Source: Arcobacter sp. F155 (GTDB lineage: Bacteria > Campylobacterota > Campylobacteria > Campylobacterales > Arcobacteraceae). Taken from it: a stretch of DNA of 64,000 bases. The position numbers were made by a program, and so were the translations under genes. The notes under the pieces are model-generated. The model had not been told where the DNA came from and searched no databases. It saw nothing but the letters and a program-made list of their open reading frames with translations. Position 1 is the stretch's first letter. Each line of letters opens with the position of its first letter. The stretch lies in assembly GCF_004116455.1 (NCBI RefSeq), contig NZ_PDJU01000004.1, forward strand, positions 1-64,000, in the 5' to 3' direction. Positions 53,581 through 63,145 of the stretch are shown here, piece by piece.

Positions 53581-54372
53581 TTACTCTCCTGTCTTTCTAT
53601 CAAAAGGAATTCCTCTTGTTGTATTTAAAACAAAGTCACACATAACTTTTGCATGTTCATTGTTTGACTCTTCTATAAACTCTCTTGCAGAGTCTTTTAA
53701 CGCGTTTGAACTTCTAAATAAAGCTTTATATGCTTTTTTGATTTCGTTGATATCTTCTTTATTTTCAAATCTTCTTCTAAGACCTGTAAGGTTAAGACCT
53801 TTTAGTTTCGCTCTATTACCTTCAGCTAAACAATAAGGAGGAATATCTTGAGTTACAACAGAACCACCAGCAATCATAGAGCCTGTTCCTACTTTACAAA
53901 ACTGGTGAATTGGAGTCATTCCACCAACTACAACAAAATCATCAATCTCAACGTGTCCAGCTAGAGTTGCGCAGTTAGCAAAAATACAATTACTTCCAAT
54001 GATACAATCATGTGCAACGTGAACATAACCCATAAATAAGTTATTACTTCCAATTACAGTTTTTGAACCACCACCTTCAGTTCCTGGGTTAAATAGAGTG
54101 TATTCTCTAATTTTATTGTTATCCCCAATTATTAATTCTACATCTTCCCCGTCAAACTTTAAATCTTGAGGAATTGTTCCTATTGAAGCGTGAGAAAAGA
54201 TATGATTATTTTTACCAATTGTCGTTTTACCTTCAATAAGTGTATGTGAATCAACAACTGTGCCATCCCCAATCTTTACGTCTTTACCAATAATTGTATA
54301 TGCACCAATAGTTACATTTTCACCTAGTTGTGCACCTTCTTCAATTATTGCTGTTTTGTGAATATTATTCAT
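53581..54372 (-). CDS. lpxA: UDP-N-acetylglucosamine acyltransferase LpxA
   Basis: First enzyme of lipid A synthesis, adding a 3-hydroxyacyl chain to UDP-GlcNAc. The 263 residues form a left-handed beta-helix of hexapeptide repeats (IHKTAIIEEGAQLGENVTIGAY onward). The catalytic histidine region MGYVHVAHDCIIG is present, followed by a C-terminal helical domain with LNLTGLRRR. It lies between fabZ (12-bp gap) and clpX. Confidence 0.96.
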   Translation of the reverse strand: MNNIHKTAIIEEGAQLGENVTIGAYTIIGKDVKIGDGTVVDSHTLIEGKTTIGKNNHIFSHASIGTIPQDLKFDGEDVELIIGDNNKIREYTLFNPGTEGGGSKTVIGSNNLFMGYVHVAHDCIIGSNCIFANCATLAGHVEIDDFVVVGGMTPIHQFCKVGTGSMIAGGSVVTQDIPPYCLAEGNRAKLKGLNLTGLRRRFENKEDINEIKKAYKALFRSSNALKDSAREFIEESNNEHAKVMCDFVLNTTRGIPFDRKTGE

Positions 54373-54384
54373 TTAAATTCCCAA

Positions 54385-54828
54385 CTATTTATCAACTACC
54401 ATTGCTTTTAATTCTGCTTGAGCAACTAGCTTATCATCTACGTAAGCTTTTCCATCAAGTACAATTAAAGTACCTTTTAATTTAATAATATCAATTTTAT
54501 AAACTAATTGATCACCTGGTTTAACAGGACTTCTAAATTTTGCTTTGTCAATACTCATAAAGTAGATTACTTTATTTTTTAATTCTTCATTTGAAAGGTC
54601 ATTACTCTTAAGTGCAAGTACTCCACCTGCTTGAGCCATACCTTCTAAGATTAATACTCCTGGGTAGATTGGATGTCCAGGAAAGTGACCCATAAATGCA
54701 GGCTCACTAATAGAAATATTTTTAAACCCTTCTATGCTTTTACCTTTTTCCATGTCTGTAATTCTGTCTACAAGTAAAAAAGGATATCTGTGTGGTAATA
54801 TTTCTTGTATTTCGTTTATATCTAGCAT
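54385..54828 (-). CDS. fabZ: 3-hydroxyacyl-ACP dehydratase FabZ
   Basis: A 147-residue hot-dog-fold enzyme that dehydrates 3-hydroxyacyl-ACP in fatty acid elongation. The catalytic histidine is in [12 protein letters not shown], and the conserved segment [25 protein letters not shown] carries the glutamate. It lies 12 bp before lpxA, the usual pairing that balances fatty acid and lipid A synthesis from a shared precursor. Confidence 0.97.
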   Translation of the reverse strand: MLDINEIQEILPHRYPFLLVDRITDMEKGKSIEGFKNISISEPAFMGHFPGHPIYPGVLILEGMAQAGGVLALKSNDLSNEELKNKVIYFMSIDKAKFRSPVKPGDQLVYKIDIIKLKGTLIVLDGKAYVDDKLVAQAELKAMVVDK

Positions 54829-54883
54829 TCTTATTCCTATAATTCAAGTTTTTTAAAAATCATTCATTTTATCTAAAAAAATA

Positions 54884-55927
54884 TTAGCTTTGAATTATGT
54901 CAGCTACATTTTTAGAACTTCCATGTTTCAAATATTCTCTTAGTACTTTAGAGGTCTCTAAAAAATCATTTTTATTTATATTTTTATATTCATTGTAAAG
55001 GTTTTCAAAAGTTACTTCATCTTGGAAAAACTCTTTATGAATAGCATCTTTTCCTGATTTGTATAAAAAGATATTTGCTAAACCTATAAATGGTAGTTTT
55101 ACAAATAGTCTTCCTAAAAAGTAGTCAACTTTTTTTGCAACATAACTCATCACAAAAGGTGTTCCAATAAGTGCTGCTTCAAGTGTAGCTGTTCCACTAC
55201 AAATAAAACCAAATTCTGCTTGTCTTAACTCTTTATGGGAGTCATTTGAAATAGTAAATAGTGAAATGTCTCCATAATATTTTTTGATAAACTCTTCATC
55301 AAACTTTTTTGGAATGATTAAGATGTGTTCTTTATCTTTTATTTTTGAAGCAAGTTGTCTATATACATTCATATGATTTACAATTTCTGTTTTTCTACTT
55401 CCTGGCATATAGATGATTTTATTTGTATTTGTTAGCTCTTCTTTAAACTCATGTATCTCATCAAGTAAAGGGTGACCTACATAAGTTATTTTTTCCTTTT
55501 CAGTGTACATTTGTGACTCAAAAGGAATGATAGAACAAAGTTTAGTACAAAATTTTTGTAATTTGAAAACTCTTTTTTTCTTCCAAGCCCAAGCTTGAGG
55601 TAAGATATAGTAAATAATCTCTTTGTTTGGATATCTTTCTTTTAGTTTTTTTGCCAATGGAAGATTAAATCCAGAGCTATCCATAAGTAAAACTTTGTCG
55701 CACTCACCTGCAAGCTCAACTAGCTCATCACGAAGGCGAAAAAAGAATCTAAGTTTTTTTATTGCATCTGTAAAACCCATAATAGCAAGTGATGTTAAAT
55801 CATATAAAGGGTTTCCTAAAGAGTTGTCAAAAACTCCTTTTAATTCTACATTGTCATTTAGGTGTTTTTTTAACTCTTTTAAGTGAATATTTGATGAAGC
55901 TTCCATTGCGCAAACTAGAAGTTTCAT
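54884..55927 (-). CDS. lpxB: Lipid A disaccharide synthase LpxB
   Basis: A 347-residue GT19 glycosyltransferase that joins UDP-diacylglucosamine to lipid X. Signature pieces are present: an N-terminal VCAMEASSNIHLKELKKHL, DSSGFNLPLAKKLK, YYILPQAWAWKKKRVFKL, YVGHPLLDE, MPGSRKTEI and the donor-site CSGTATLEAALIGTPFVMSY. The N-terminus reads AMEASSN where many enzymes have GEASGD. Its ATG overlaps the queH stop (4 bp). Confidence 0.95.
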   Translation of the reverse strand: MKLLVCAMEASSNIHLKELKKHLNDNVELKGVFDNSLGNPLYDLTSLAIMGFTDAIKKLRFFFRLRDELVELAGECDKVLLMDSSGFNLPLAKKLKERYPNKEIIYYILPQAWAWKKKRVFKLQKFCTKLCSIIPFESQMYTEKEKITYVGHPLLDEIHEFKEELTNTNKIIYMPGSRKTEIVNHMNVYRQLASKIKDKEHILIIPKKFDEEFIKKYYGDISLFTISNDSHKELRQAEFGFICSGTATLEAALIGTPFVMSYVAKKVDYFLGRLFVKLPFIGLANIFLYKSGKDAIHKEFFQDEVTFENLYNEYKNINKNDFLETSKVLREYLKHGSSKNVADIIQS

Positions 55928-56997
55928 ATAAGTACTTCCTTCACATCCTCATAAATAACAGAATCAATTTCAATTTCATATTTTCCATCTATTACTTCAT
56001 CTACAACAACAATAGTAGAAAGCCCATAAGGGTTTTGGGTAATAGCATTTCTAATATTTAGTTCTGATTCAAATGTTGGTGGATTGAACATAAGTTTTTG
56101 AACATTTCTATATGTACTATTCCCTATAGAGTTGAACATATCAATACTTAGAACTTTTACTTCATCTCTATTTAAATAAGCTATTTCATCTTTTTCGTAA
56201 GCAATTCGTCCATTCATTCTTTTTCTATTTAACGTTGAATAACATAAGAAGTAAGAAGGCACTACATTTTTATCAATTTTAACTTTTCCACTTAGAAGTC
56301 TGTAGTTTAAAAATCTTTGTTTGATGATTTGATATGGAATACCTTGTTCTTCCATTTCATCTCTTTTTTTATAAAGTTCAAGTCTACTTTCAATTGATTC
56401 TGGAAGGATTTGGTGAGAAAGAGGTGAGAACATTTCATCCATAATTTTCTTTTGTTGTTCTCTTTGTTGAGTTAATCCAAATAAACAACCACAATAGTTT
56501 TGTCTATATAAACTATTCTCTTTTACAACTTCACCTTGAATTTGTGTTCCATTTCCACTTCTATAGTCCTTAAAGATAAACTCACAACCAAGTTCTTCAG
56601 TAAGTTTAGCTCCAATTTTTTCTAGTTTATCTTGTGATTTTTTAGGAGAGATAAGTAGTGAAGTAGTAAATTTATCATGCCCTAACTCTAAAGCTTTTTT
56701 TGCACTAACCTCTAATCTGTCATCATAACAAACTGTGCATCTATCACCTTTTTCAGGTTCATTTTCTAAACCTTTTACTTTTTTTAGCCACTCTTCTAAG
56801 TTATAAGGACCTTCAAGAAGTTCAATACCTAGCTTTTTACATGAGTATTCAACATCAAGATATCGAAGTCTATATTCATTATATGGGTGAATATTTGGGT
56901 CATAAAAAAAGCCTACAAGTTTTTCCTCTGGAAAATCTTCTTGTAACCTTTCTAAAAAATAGTGTGAATCTACTGCGCAACAAATATGTACTAACAA
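55924..56997 (-). CDS. queH: Epoxyqueuosine reductase QueH, long form
   Basis: Reduces epoxyqueuosine to queuosine in tRNA. The N-terminal 200 residues match QueH (former DUF208): HICCAVDSH, FFYDPNIHPYNEYRLRY, DRCTVCYDDRLEV, FTTSLLISPKKSQDKL and NYCGCLFGL, with paired cysteines for a 4Fe-4S cluster and metal site. Unlike the short (about 180-220 residue) enzymes, it has about 150 extra C-terminal residues, a form seen in Campylobacterota. It is the first gene of the lipid A/mre operon and is divergent from the lipoprotein gene at 57027. Confidence 0.9.
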   Translation of the reverse strand: MLVHICCAVDSHYFLERLQEDFPEEKLVGFFYDPNIHPYNEYRLRYLDVEYSCKKLGIELLEGPYNLEEWLKKVKGLENEPEKGDRCTVCYDDRLEVSAKKALELGHDKFTTSLLISPKKSQDKLEKIGAKLTEELGCEFIFKDYRSGNGTQIQGEVVKENSLYRQNYCGCLFGLTQQREQQKKIMDEMFSPLSHQILPESIESRLELYKKRDEMEEQGIPYQIIKQRFLNYRLLSGKVKIDKNVVPSYFLCYSTLNRKRMNGRIAYEKDEIAYLNRDEVKVLSIDMFNSIGNSTYRNVQKLMFNPPTFESELNIRNAITQNPYGLSTIVVVDEVIDGKYEIEIDSVIYEDVKEVLI

Positions 56998-57026
56998 GGA
57001 TAACCTTTGATTAATTATAGTTTTTT

Positions 57027-57449
57027 TTGTATTATAGTGGAAACTTTTATAATAAAGGATTAGGAATTAAAAAGTTATCTTTTCTTATTTTCTTCATAAT
57101 ATTTTTTACAGGATGCTCTTTTAATCAGCCAAAAATTGTTTCAAGTGCCACTATACTTATAAAAACACCAAAACTAAAATTTTATGATAAAGGATTTATT
57201 TCTAAATTTCAAAACTTTACTAGAGTTGAGGTATTTTCAGCAGGTGTTACTGTTTTACGCTTAGATATTTATGATAACCAAATTTGTAAAGATACTTTCA
57301 AATGCCAAAAAAGCAAGAACTTCAATAATGAATTTTTGCATAGTTCTTATGAAAAAAGTTTTTTAAAAAATCTATTTGAAAAAGATGAAAAAAATATTAT
57401 TCATAGAGATAAACAAAACTCAATCTTAATAAAAATCAAAAAAGATTAA
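57027..57449 (+). CDS. Small lipoprotein with unusual start codon
   Basis: A lipoprotein of about 127-140 residues with signal peptide KKLSFLIFFIIFFTGC; the mature part is beta-rich and basic, family not recognised. The frame opens at a TTG (57027), but the signal peptide would then begin 14 residues in. A TATAGT promoter box (57033-57038) also lies downstream of that TTG. AAAGGA at 57054-57059 sits six bases before an ATT codon at 57066 (IKKLSF), so ATT is the likelier start. The next gene, nfo, is 43 bp away. Confidence 0.75.
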   Translation: MYYSGNFYNKGLGIKKLSFLIFFIIFFTGCSFNQPKIVSSATILIKTPKLKFYDKGFISKFQNFTRVEVFSAGVTVLRLDIYDNQICKDTFKCQKSKNFNNEFLHSSYEKSFLKNLFEKDEKNIIHRDKQNSILIKIKKD

Positions 57450-57492
57450 TAGTACAATCCCAAAAAAATGAGACACGTTAAAAGGAATCAAA

Positions 57493-58338
57493 ATGAAATA
57501 TGTTGGAGCACATGTTAGTGCTAGTGGAGGAGTTTATAATGCTCCAATCAACGCTAGAGAAATAGGTTGTAAAGCTTTTGCACTGTTTGTAAAAAATCAA
57601 AGACAATGGAGAGCAAAAGATTTTGAACCAAAGGTTTTAGATAAATGGTTTGAAGAGATGGAGAAAACAGGTATTGAAGCAAAGCATATCTTACCTCATG
57701 ACTCATACTTAATCAATTTAGGGCACCCAGAAGAAGATAAAAGACAAAAATCTTTAGATGGATTTTTACATGAAATTGAAAGATGTGAAATACTAAAGCT
57801 TGATAGACTGAACTTTCACCCAGGAAGCCACTTAAGAAAAATAAGTGAAGAAGAGTGCTTAGATAGAATCGCACTATCACTTAATCAAGCAATTGATGCA
57901 ACAAATGATGTAAAGCTTGTAATTGAAAACACAGCAGGACAAGGAAGTAACTTAGGGTATAAGTTTGAGCATTTAGCTTATTTAATTGATAAAGTTGAAG
58001 ATAAATCAAGAATTGGTGTATGTATTGATACCTGTCATATGTTTACAGCTGGTTACGATATTAGAACGCGTGAAGCTTATGATAAAACTTGGAAAGAGTT
58101 TGATGAGGTAGTAGGACGAGAATATCTTATGGGTATGCACTTAAATGACTCAAAACCAGAACTTGGAAGTAGAGTAGATAGACACCATTCTTTAGGTATG
58201 GGACAAATTGGTTGGGATGCCTTTAAATTTATCATGAATGATGATAGAATGGATGATATCCCAATGGTTTTAGAAACTATTGATGAAACTATCTGGCCTG
58301 AAGAGATTCAAGCCTTATATGATTTAGTAGAGAAGTAA
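57493..58338 (+). CDS. nfo: Endonuclease IV
   Basis: AP endonuclease of base excision repair, with a TIM-barrel fold and three zinc ions. The 281 residues include the N-terminal [71 protein letters not shown] and VLETID motifs, which supply all the metal ligands. An AAAAGGAATC ribosome-binding site precedes the ATG. Confidence 0.97.
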   Translation: MKYVGAHVSASGGVYNAPINAREIGCKAFALFVKNQRQWRAKDFEPKVLDKWFEEMEKTGIEAKHILPHDSYLINLGHPEEDKRQKSLDGFLHEIERCEILKLDRLNFHPGSHLRKISEEECLDRIALSLNQAIDATNDVKLVIENTAGQGSNLGYKFEHLAYLIDKVEDKSRIGVCIDTCHMFTAGYDIRTREAYDKTWKEFDEVVGREYLMGMHLNDSKPELGSRVDRHHSLGMGQIGWDAFKFIMNDDRMDDIPMVLETIDETIWPEEIQALYDLVEK

Positions 58339-58350
58339 AATACTTCTTTG

Positions 58351-58593
58351 CTAATTTTTTAATAATAACTTTTCTATACATATATCTCCATTCTCAAAAA
58401 CAGTGAAATTGATATCTTTTTCTTTTTCAAATATTTGATAAAGAGTAATCATCTCTTTTGTTTGAATTGAAGATGAGAACATCTTTTGGGAGTTTCTTAT
58501 AAGTATGGAGTTCTTTTTTCTTTCATATGTCTTGTAGCATAAATATCTCGACATAAGTTTCTCATTCTCTAACCTAGAGATTATATTGTTCAT
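58351..58593 (-). CDS. Hypothetical small protein
   Basis: 80 residues, not recognised. Mixed charged sequence with a possible strand pair at the end (INFTVFENGDICIEKLLL); no signal peptide. It is divergent from the XRE repressor gene and shares its promoter region, so the repressor may also control it through the CCCTATAGGG palindrome. Confidence 0.5.
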   Translation of the reverse strand: MNNIISRLENEKLMSRYLCYKTYERKKNSILIRNSQKMFSSSIQTKEMITLYQIFEKEKDINFTVFENGDICIEKLLLKN

Positions 58594-58650
58594 AATAATA
58601 ATGCCTTTTAGTACTAAAAACTTTTTGAATTATCCAAAATAAAACTATAA

Positions 58651-58722
58651 AATATTCCCTATAGGGAGTATTTTAATAATTCTATCTATTATAAACTTAC
58701 AAAAAACTTCACTATAGGGAAC
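58651..58722 (+). promoter_or_regulatory. XRE operator pair and promoter
   Basis: TCCCTATAGGGA (58656-58667) is a perfect palindrome. A second copy of its right half, CTATAGGGA (58712-58720), lies just before the XRE gene start. Between them a TATAAA box (58690-58695) can serve as -10, with the first palindrome near -35. The layout suggests the encoded repressor binds both sites to control itself and possibly the divergent gene. Confidence 0.6.
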
Positions 58723-58980
58723 ATGTTGTTATTGCATTTAGATATTGATGAGCAAGAAATATTAGATTTTCACAAGATAATTGCAGGAAATGTAAAAAAA
58801 ATAAGAAAAAAGAAAAAAGTATCTCAAACAGATTTAGCCTTAAGTATAGGGCATAAGTCAGTTAGTATAGTAAGTAAAATAGAAGCAGGGCTAGAAAGTA
58901 AACACTACAATATAGAACAGTTATATAAAATATCAAAGGTATTAGAAGTTGATATTAAAGAGTTTTTTAACTTTGAATAA
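58723..58980 (+). CDS. XRE-family transcriptional repressor
   Basis: 85 residues. Residues 20-80 form a Cro/C1-type helix-turn-helix: VKKIRKKKKVSQTDLALSIGHKSVSIVSKIEAG, then YNIEQLYKISKVLEVDIKEFF. There is no second domain, so it acts by DNA binding alone. The start is next to a half-operator (CTATAGGGA), which suggests that repressor binding blocks its own transcription or translation start. Confidence 0.85.
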   Translation: MLLLHLDIDEQEILDFHKIIAGNVKKIRKKKKVSQTDLALSIGHKSVSIVSKIEAGLESKHYNIEQLYKISKVLEVDIKEFFNFE

Positions 58981-59101
58981 ATAATAGTAGGATTAAATTT
59001 ATATATTTAGCTTTTCAATCTATTCAAAATCCTTAAAGAAATACTAATATTAAAGTTATAGAATTTCATAAAAATTGTAATATTAACTATGAAGGATTAA
59101 A

Positions 59102-59611
59102 ATGTCAAAGATAGGAATTCTAGTTGCAAGTGCAAATAACAACCTAAAATTAGGTGAAAGATTAGTAGAACTTGCAGGTGAGTTAAATGTAGAAGCAGAA
59201 CTTATCAACTTAGTAGATTTAAACTTACCACTATATAGTACAGTAGAAGAAGAAAAAAATGGTCTTCCTGAAACTGTAAAAGAATTAGCTAATAAAATTT
59301 TAGGATTAAAAGCATTTATTGTTGTAGCACCTGAATATAATGGAGTTATGCCTCCTGTATTAAACAACGCTATGGCTTGGACTTCAAGAAGTACAAAAGA
59401 CTGGAGAGATGCATTTAACGAAAAAGTTGTAGGATTAGCAACTCACTCTGGTGGTGGAGGTCAAAAAGGTCTTCAAGCTATGAGAATTCAGTTCCAACAC
59501 TTAGGAGCAAATATTTTAGCAAGAGAGATTTTAACAAGTTATGATAAACCTCTAAATGAAGATACTGCAAAAAATATGATTCAACAATTAGACAAACTTT
59601 CAAGGGTATAA
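59102..59611 (+). CDS. NAD(P)H-dependent FMN reductase
   Basis: A 169-residue flavodoxin-fold reductase of the FMN_red family. The phosphate-binding loop is near IGILVASANNNLKLG. The flavin-contact motif is VVAPEYNGVMPPVLNNAMAW, and a THSGGGGQKGLQAMR segment completes the active site. Such enzymes reduce FMN, quinones, azo compounds or chromate; the substrate cannot be told. A hairpin follows the stop codon. Confidence 0.88.
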   Translation: MSKIGILVASANNNLKLGERLVELAGELNVEAELINLVDLNLPLYSTVEEEKNGLPETVKELANKILGLKAFIVVAPEYNGVMPPVLNNAMAWTSRSTKDWRDAFNEKVVGLATHSGGGGQKGLQAMRIQFQHLGANILAREILTSYDKPLNEDTAKNMIQQLDKLSRV

Positions 59612-59622
59612 TAAACCCTTGA
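59600..59622 (+). terminator. Hairpin after FMN reductase gene
   Basis: TCAAGGGT-ATAATAA-ACCCTTGA overlaps the stop codon. It is followed by A rather than T, so termination on the plus strand is doubtful. Confidence 0.4.
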
Positions 59623-59678
59623 AAAAATAATATTTTCTAAACTTTTTGCATAAAAGCAAAAGAAGAGTATAATCTCTT

Positions 59679-60605
59679 ATGCAAAATATTATTGAAGCCT
59701 TATTACCAATTTTTTTCCTTATTATTTTAGGATACTTTTTTAAAAGAATTAAATTCCCAAACGAAGAGTTTTGGGCAAGTTCAGATAAATTTACTTACTA
59801 TGTACTTTTCCCCGCACTATTAATATACAAACTTTCAACTGCTTCTTTAGAAGGGATTGATGGATTTAATTTTATTCTTTCAGCCTTTTTAACAATGCTA
59901 ATTTTAACTCTAGCTCTTATGCTTTTTAACCGTTTTGTTAAGAAGTTTAAAGGGGATGCTTTTACTTCTATTTATCAAGGTGCAATTAGATTTAATACTT
60001 ATGTTTTTTTAGCCCTTGTTGATGCTATTTTTGGAGATAGTGGATTAGTATTAGCTGCACTTTTAATGACTTTTATGATTCCACTTATAAATATTTTTTG
60101 TATCTCTATTTTCTCTATTTATGCAGCAAGCAATAAAATAACTGTAAAGTCATTTATGCTTTCAATTGTAAAAAATCCACTTATTATGGGATGTGTTGTT
60201 GGTGGATTATTAAACTTCTTTGGAATAACTCTTTTTACTCCATTAGAGAAAACACTTGGTATTTTAAGTTCAGCAGCACTTCCTTTAGGACTTTTATCAG
60301 TTGGAGTTGGTCTTCATTTATCTCATATAAAAGAAGCAAAATTAGAGTTGATTTTAGCAATTATTGTCAAGCTTATTGTTTATCCTTTAGCTATATATTT
60401 TATAGGTCAAGCTTTAGGTATAACTGGTCTTGCACTTTTAGTCCTTGTAGTTTTTGGTTCTATGCCAACTGCTTCGTCAGCTTATATCTTAGCAAGGCAA
60501 CTTGGGGGAGATTTAAAGCTAATGTCTGCAACAATTACTATGCAGACACTGCTTTCGATTTTATCTATATCAGTGATTTTGATGTTAATTCAAAACCATA
60601 CCTAA
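59679..60605 (+). CDS. AEC-family transporter
   Basis: A 308-residue auxin-efflux-carrier-type membrane transporter with ten predicted helices in two halves (start IIEALLPIFFLIILGYFFKR; second half LSIVKNPLIMGCVVGGLLN). It has the family's broken-helix glycine/proline motifs (SSAALPLGLLSVGVGL and VFGSMPTASSAYILA). A TATAAT box at 59668-59673 lies so close to the ATG that the transcript may have almost no leader. Relatives export malate or malonate, but the substrate is unknown here. Confidence 0.88.
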   Translation: MQNIIEALLPIFFLIILGYFFKRIKFPNEEFWASSDKFTYYVLFPALLIYKLSTASLEGIDGFNFILSAFLTMLILTLALMLFNRFVKKFKGDAFTSIYQGAIRFNTYVFLALVDAIFGDSGLVLAALLMTFMIPLINIFCISIFSIYAASNKITVKSFMLSIVKNPLIMGCVVGGLLNFFGITLFTPLEKTLGILSSAALPLGLLSVGVGLHLSHIKEAKLELILAIIVKLIVYPLAIYFIGQALGITGLALLVLVVFGSMPTASSAYILARQLGGDLKLMSATITMQTLLSILSISVILMLIQNHT

Positions 60606-60634
60606 AGAAGAAGCTTACTTCTTCTTAGGTTTTT
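60601..60634. terminator. Bidirectional terminator
   Basis: CCTAAAGAAGAAG-CTTA-CTTCTTCTTAGG is followed by TTTTTC on the plus strand. It lies between the convergent AEC and Sel1-lipoprotein genes and overlaps the latter's last codons (a lysine-rich end). Confidence 0.8.
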
Positions 60635-63026
60635 CTATTTTATAAAACTCAGTTTTGGCTTTATCATGGTTTGATTTTAAGTACCAAGACTTAGCTTTTT
60701 TAAGGTCTTTTTTTATGTCACCTTTTCCATAATGATAGATAAGTCCTATATTATATGCTGCAACATCTTTTTGTGATTTATCTCTATAGTTTTGATATGC
60801 ATCTTTATAATAACCTAATGCTTTTCTAACATCTTTTTTAGTTCCTAGTCCTTTTTCATAAAGTACTCCAAGTTCTACTTGAGCTGCTGCATCACCTTTA
60901 TTTCTAGCATAGCCAAAATATTTAATTGCATTTTCATACTCTTTTTTATCTCTGTAGTATTTTGCAAGATGATTAGCTGCATACTTATCATATAAAGCTG
61001 CTTTTTCAAATAGTCTTATGGCTTTCTTCATATCTTTCTTTACACCAAGACCATCTTTATAGAAAACTCCTAATAGATTTATACTAGGATAATTAAAGTG
61101 TTTAGCTCCAAGTTCTAAATACTCTTTTGCTTTTTTATAGTCAATTCTAATGATATTTTTATCTTTATTGTCATCATTTCTATAATATAACCAAGCTAAG
61201 TTATAGTATGCAGATGTATATCCCTTTTGTGCTGCTTGAAGATAGTATTCTTCTGCTTTTTTAAGGTCTGCCTCAACTCCTTCTCCATAAGCATAAGCCC
61301 ATCCCATAGATGCATAATCCCTTGGACTTTTTCTTAGCTCATAAAGTTTTTTCATATAATAAAAACCAGTTTTTTTATCTCTTTTAGGGTCTTTATTACA
61401 AGAGTAACACAAGTGATAAGTAACTAACTCTTGAATAGCTTTTAAATCATTCTTTTTAGCTAAGTCTTCATAAATAGCTAAAGCTTTTTTATCTTCAGGT
61501 TTTTTATTTAAAGAGTAAGGTGGATATAGATATAAATGAGCTAGTTTATATGCAGCTTTTTTATCACCTTTGTCTATTAGCGTTTGTAAAACTTCTACGG
61601 CTTTATCATATTTATTTACTTTTTTATTTGTATAAAGACTTACAAGTTCAAGAGAACTTTTGATATCTCCTGCATTTGAAGCTTTTTCATACATTTTAAT
61701 TGCTAAGTCAATATTTGAGTATCTATTTTTATTGGCGTATTTTCTTAGTGTTAAGATATTATCAGATTCTAAAATATCTTGCTCAAGTTTTTTAATAACT
61801 TCCGGGAAGGCTTTTTTATAAGTATAGTTTTCTATCACTTCTTTGATAAATGCATCTTTTAACTTAGTATTAGTACTTGAAAGAATAAACTCTTGCCATT
61901 TTTTTGCACTTATATACTCTTCTGGATAGAAGTAGTATCTTGATGGAGTTTTTAAAGCAAGTTCTAAAATCGCTTCATGGTTCTCTTCTTCAGCAAGTTT
62001 TTCAAATAGTTCCCTTGCTTTTTCTTTATATCTTTTTTTATTGTAGTAGTTTGCTAAAACTAAAGTACCTTCATTTGAAGAGATAAGTCTGTTTTTTAAC
62101 TCTAAATACTTATCTAAAGTATCTATACTTCTTCCATAGTTTTCAAGAAGTTTTATAGATGCCTCAATATGATTTAGTGAAGCTGCTTTTTGTAAGTACT
62201 CTTGAGATTTTTCTTTATCTTTATTTAGTTTTTGTCTATAATGACCTTTATTATAGATTATAGATAAACTATAGTAAACATCAGCATTTTTGTCATCTAA
62301 CTTTATATACTCATTATATAATCTTAATGCTTCTTGATATCTATACTTCTTTTTAAATAGCTCTGCTAGTTCAAGAATCTTTTCACTATCTTTAGAAGCA
62401 ATAGTTTTTTCTATAAACTTTTCAACTTTTTCTTTAGCACTTGTTCTATACATTGTAGATTTAATATCTTGTAGCTGTAGTTTATATGGAAGGTCTGCAC
62501 CTCTTTCTGCTAAATATGAGGCAATTTTTTCAGCTTGGTCTCTTTTATATTTATTCATATAAATTGTATAAAGCTTTTGCAACTGTTCAACTGATAGCTT
62601 TTCAATAATTTCGCTTTCAATCTTTTGGGCTTCATATATTTTGTGATAACGTATATGATGTTTGATTAAAGATACTTTTGCATCAAGACTTCCTTTTTTT
62701 GAAGCTTCATTTAAAAGTGTTAAGGCTTTTGTTTCTCCATCTAAAAACATATCACTATAGTCATAATATATATCACCAATAAGTGCTAGTTCTTTAGGGT
62801 CTTTATTTTTGTCGATATTTTTATACCATTTATCAAAATATTTTAAACCTTCAATTGTTTGAGGAAAATCATAATATTTAGATAGTTCAAGCATGGCATT
62901 TATATCACCATTGTTTGCTTTATTGATTAAAGTTTCTTTTGAATATTTACTACCATTTGGAAGATTGTTTGTTGCACAACCTGTTAAAAAGAGAAATACT
63001 AAAAGAGCAGACAATATTTGTTTCAT
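60615..63026 (-). CDS. Large Sel1/TPR-repeat lipoprotein
   Basis: 803 residues. Signal peptide with lipobox FLTGC (Cys17), then a helical-repeat solenoid from about residue 30 to the end. Typical units read AAYNLAWLYYRND and AQVELGVLYEKGLGTKKDVRKALGYYKDA, the Sel1 consensus. Such lipoproteins act as periplasmic scaffolds; AlgK is a distant example, but no polysaccharide genes are nearby. The frame extends to 63044, but the ATG at 63026 has AGGAGC directly upstream and gives the signal peptide. No cysteine-pair pattern, unlike the Hcp protein at 29429. Confidence 0.85.
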   Translation of the reverse strand: MKQILSALLVFLFLTGCATNNLPNGSKYSKETLINKANNGDINAMLELSKYYDFPQTIEGLKYFDKWYKNIDKNKDPKELALIGDIYYDYSDMFLDGETKALTLLNEASKKGSLDAKVSLIKHHIRYHKIYEAQKIESEIIEKLSVEQLQKLYTIYMNKYKRDQAEKIASYLAERGADLPYKLQLQDIKSTMYRTSAKEKVEKFIEKTIASKDSEKILELAELFKKKYRYQEALRLYNEYIKLDDKNADVYYSLSIIYNKGHYRQKLNKDKEKSQEYLQKAASLNHIEASIKLLENYGRSIDTLDKYLELKNRLISSNEGTLVLANYYNKKRYKEKARELFEKLAEEENHEAILELALKTPSRYYFYPEEYISAKKWQEFILSSTNTKLKDAFIKEVIENYTYKKAFPEVIKKLEQDILESDNILTLRKYANKNRYSNIDLAIKMYEKASNAGDIKSSLELVSLYTNKKVNKYDKAVEVLQTLIDKGDKKAAYKLAHLYLYPPYSLNKKPEDKKALAIYEDLAKKNDLKAIQELVTYHLCYSCNKDPKRDKKTGFYYMKKLYELRKSPRDYASMGWAYAYGEGVEADLKKAEEYYLQAAQKGYTSAYYNLAWLYYRNDDNKDKNIIRIDYKKAKEYLELGAKHFNYPSINLLGVFYKDGLGVKKDMKKAIRLFEKAALYDKYAANHLAKYYRDKKEYENAIKYFGYARNKGDAAAQVELGVLYEKGLGTKKDVRKALGYYKDAYQNYRDKSQKDVAAYNIGLIYHYGKGDIKKDLKKAKSWYLKSNHDKAKTEFYKIEKPKKK

Positions 63027-63145
63027 TTTTGCTCCTAGAATCATTTATAAATTATAATAAAGTTGCAATCTTATAAAAATAATCTTAATATAGATTTAAT
63101 AACAAAAATTATGGTTCATAAGTGGTTAAGAGATTTTAATGTAAT

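Noticed and set aside
60191-60628. 145-codon frame on the plus strand rich in Ser, Tyr, Phe and Trp
   Set aside because: Out-of-frame shadow of the AEC transporter gene; composition is typical of a shifted membrane-protein frame.
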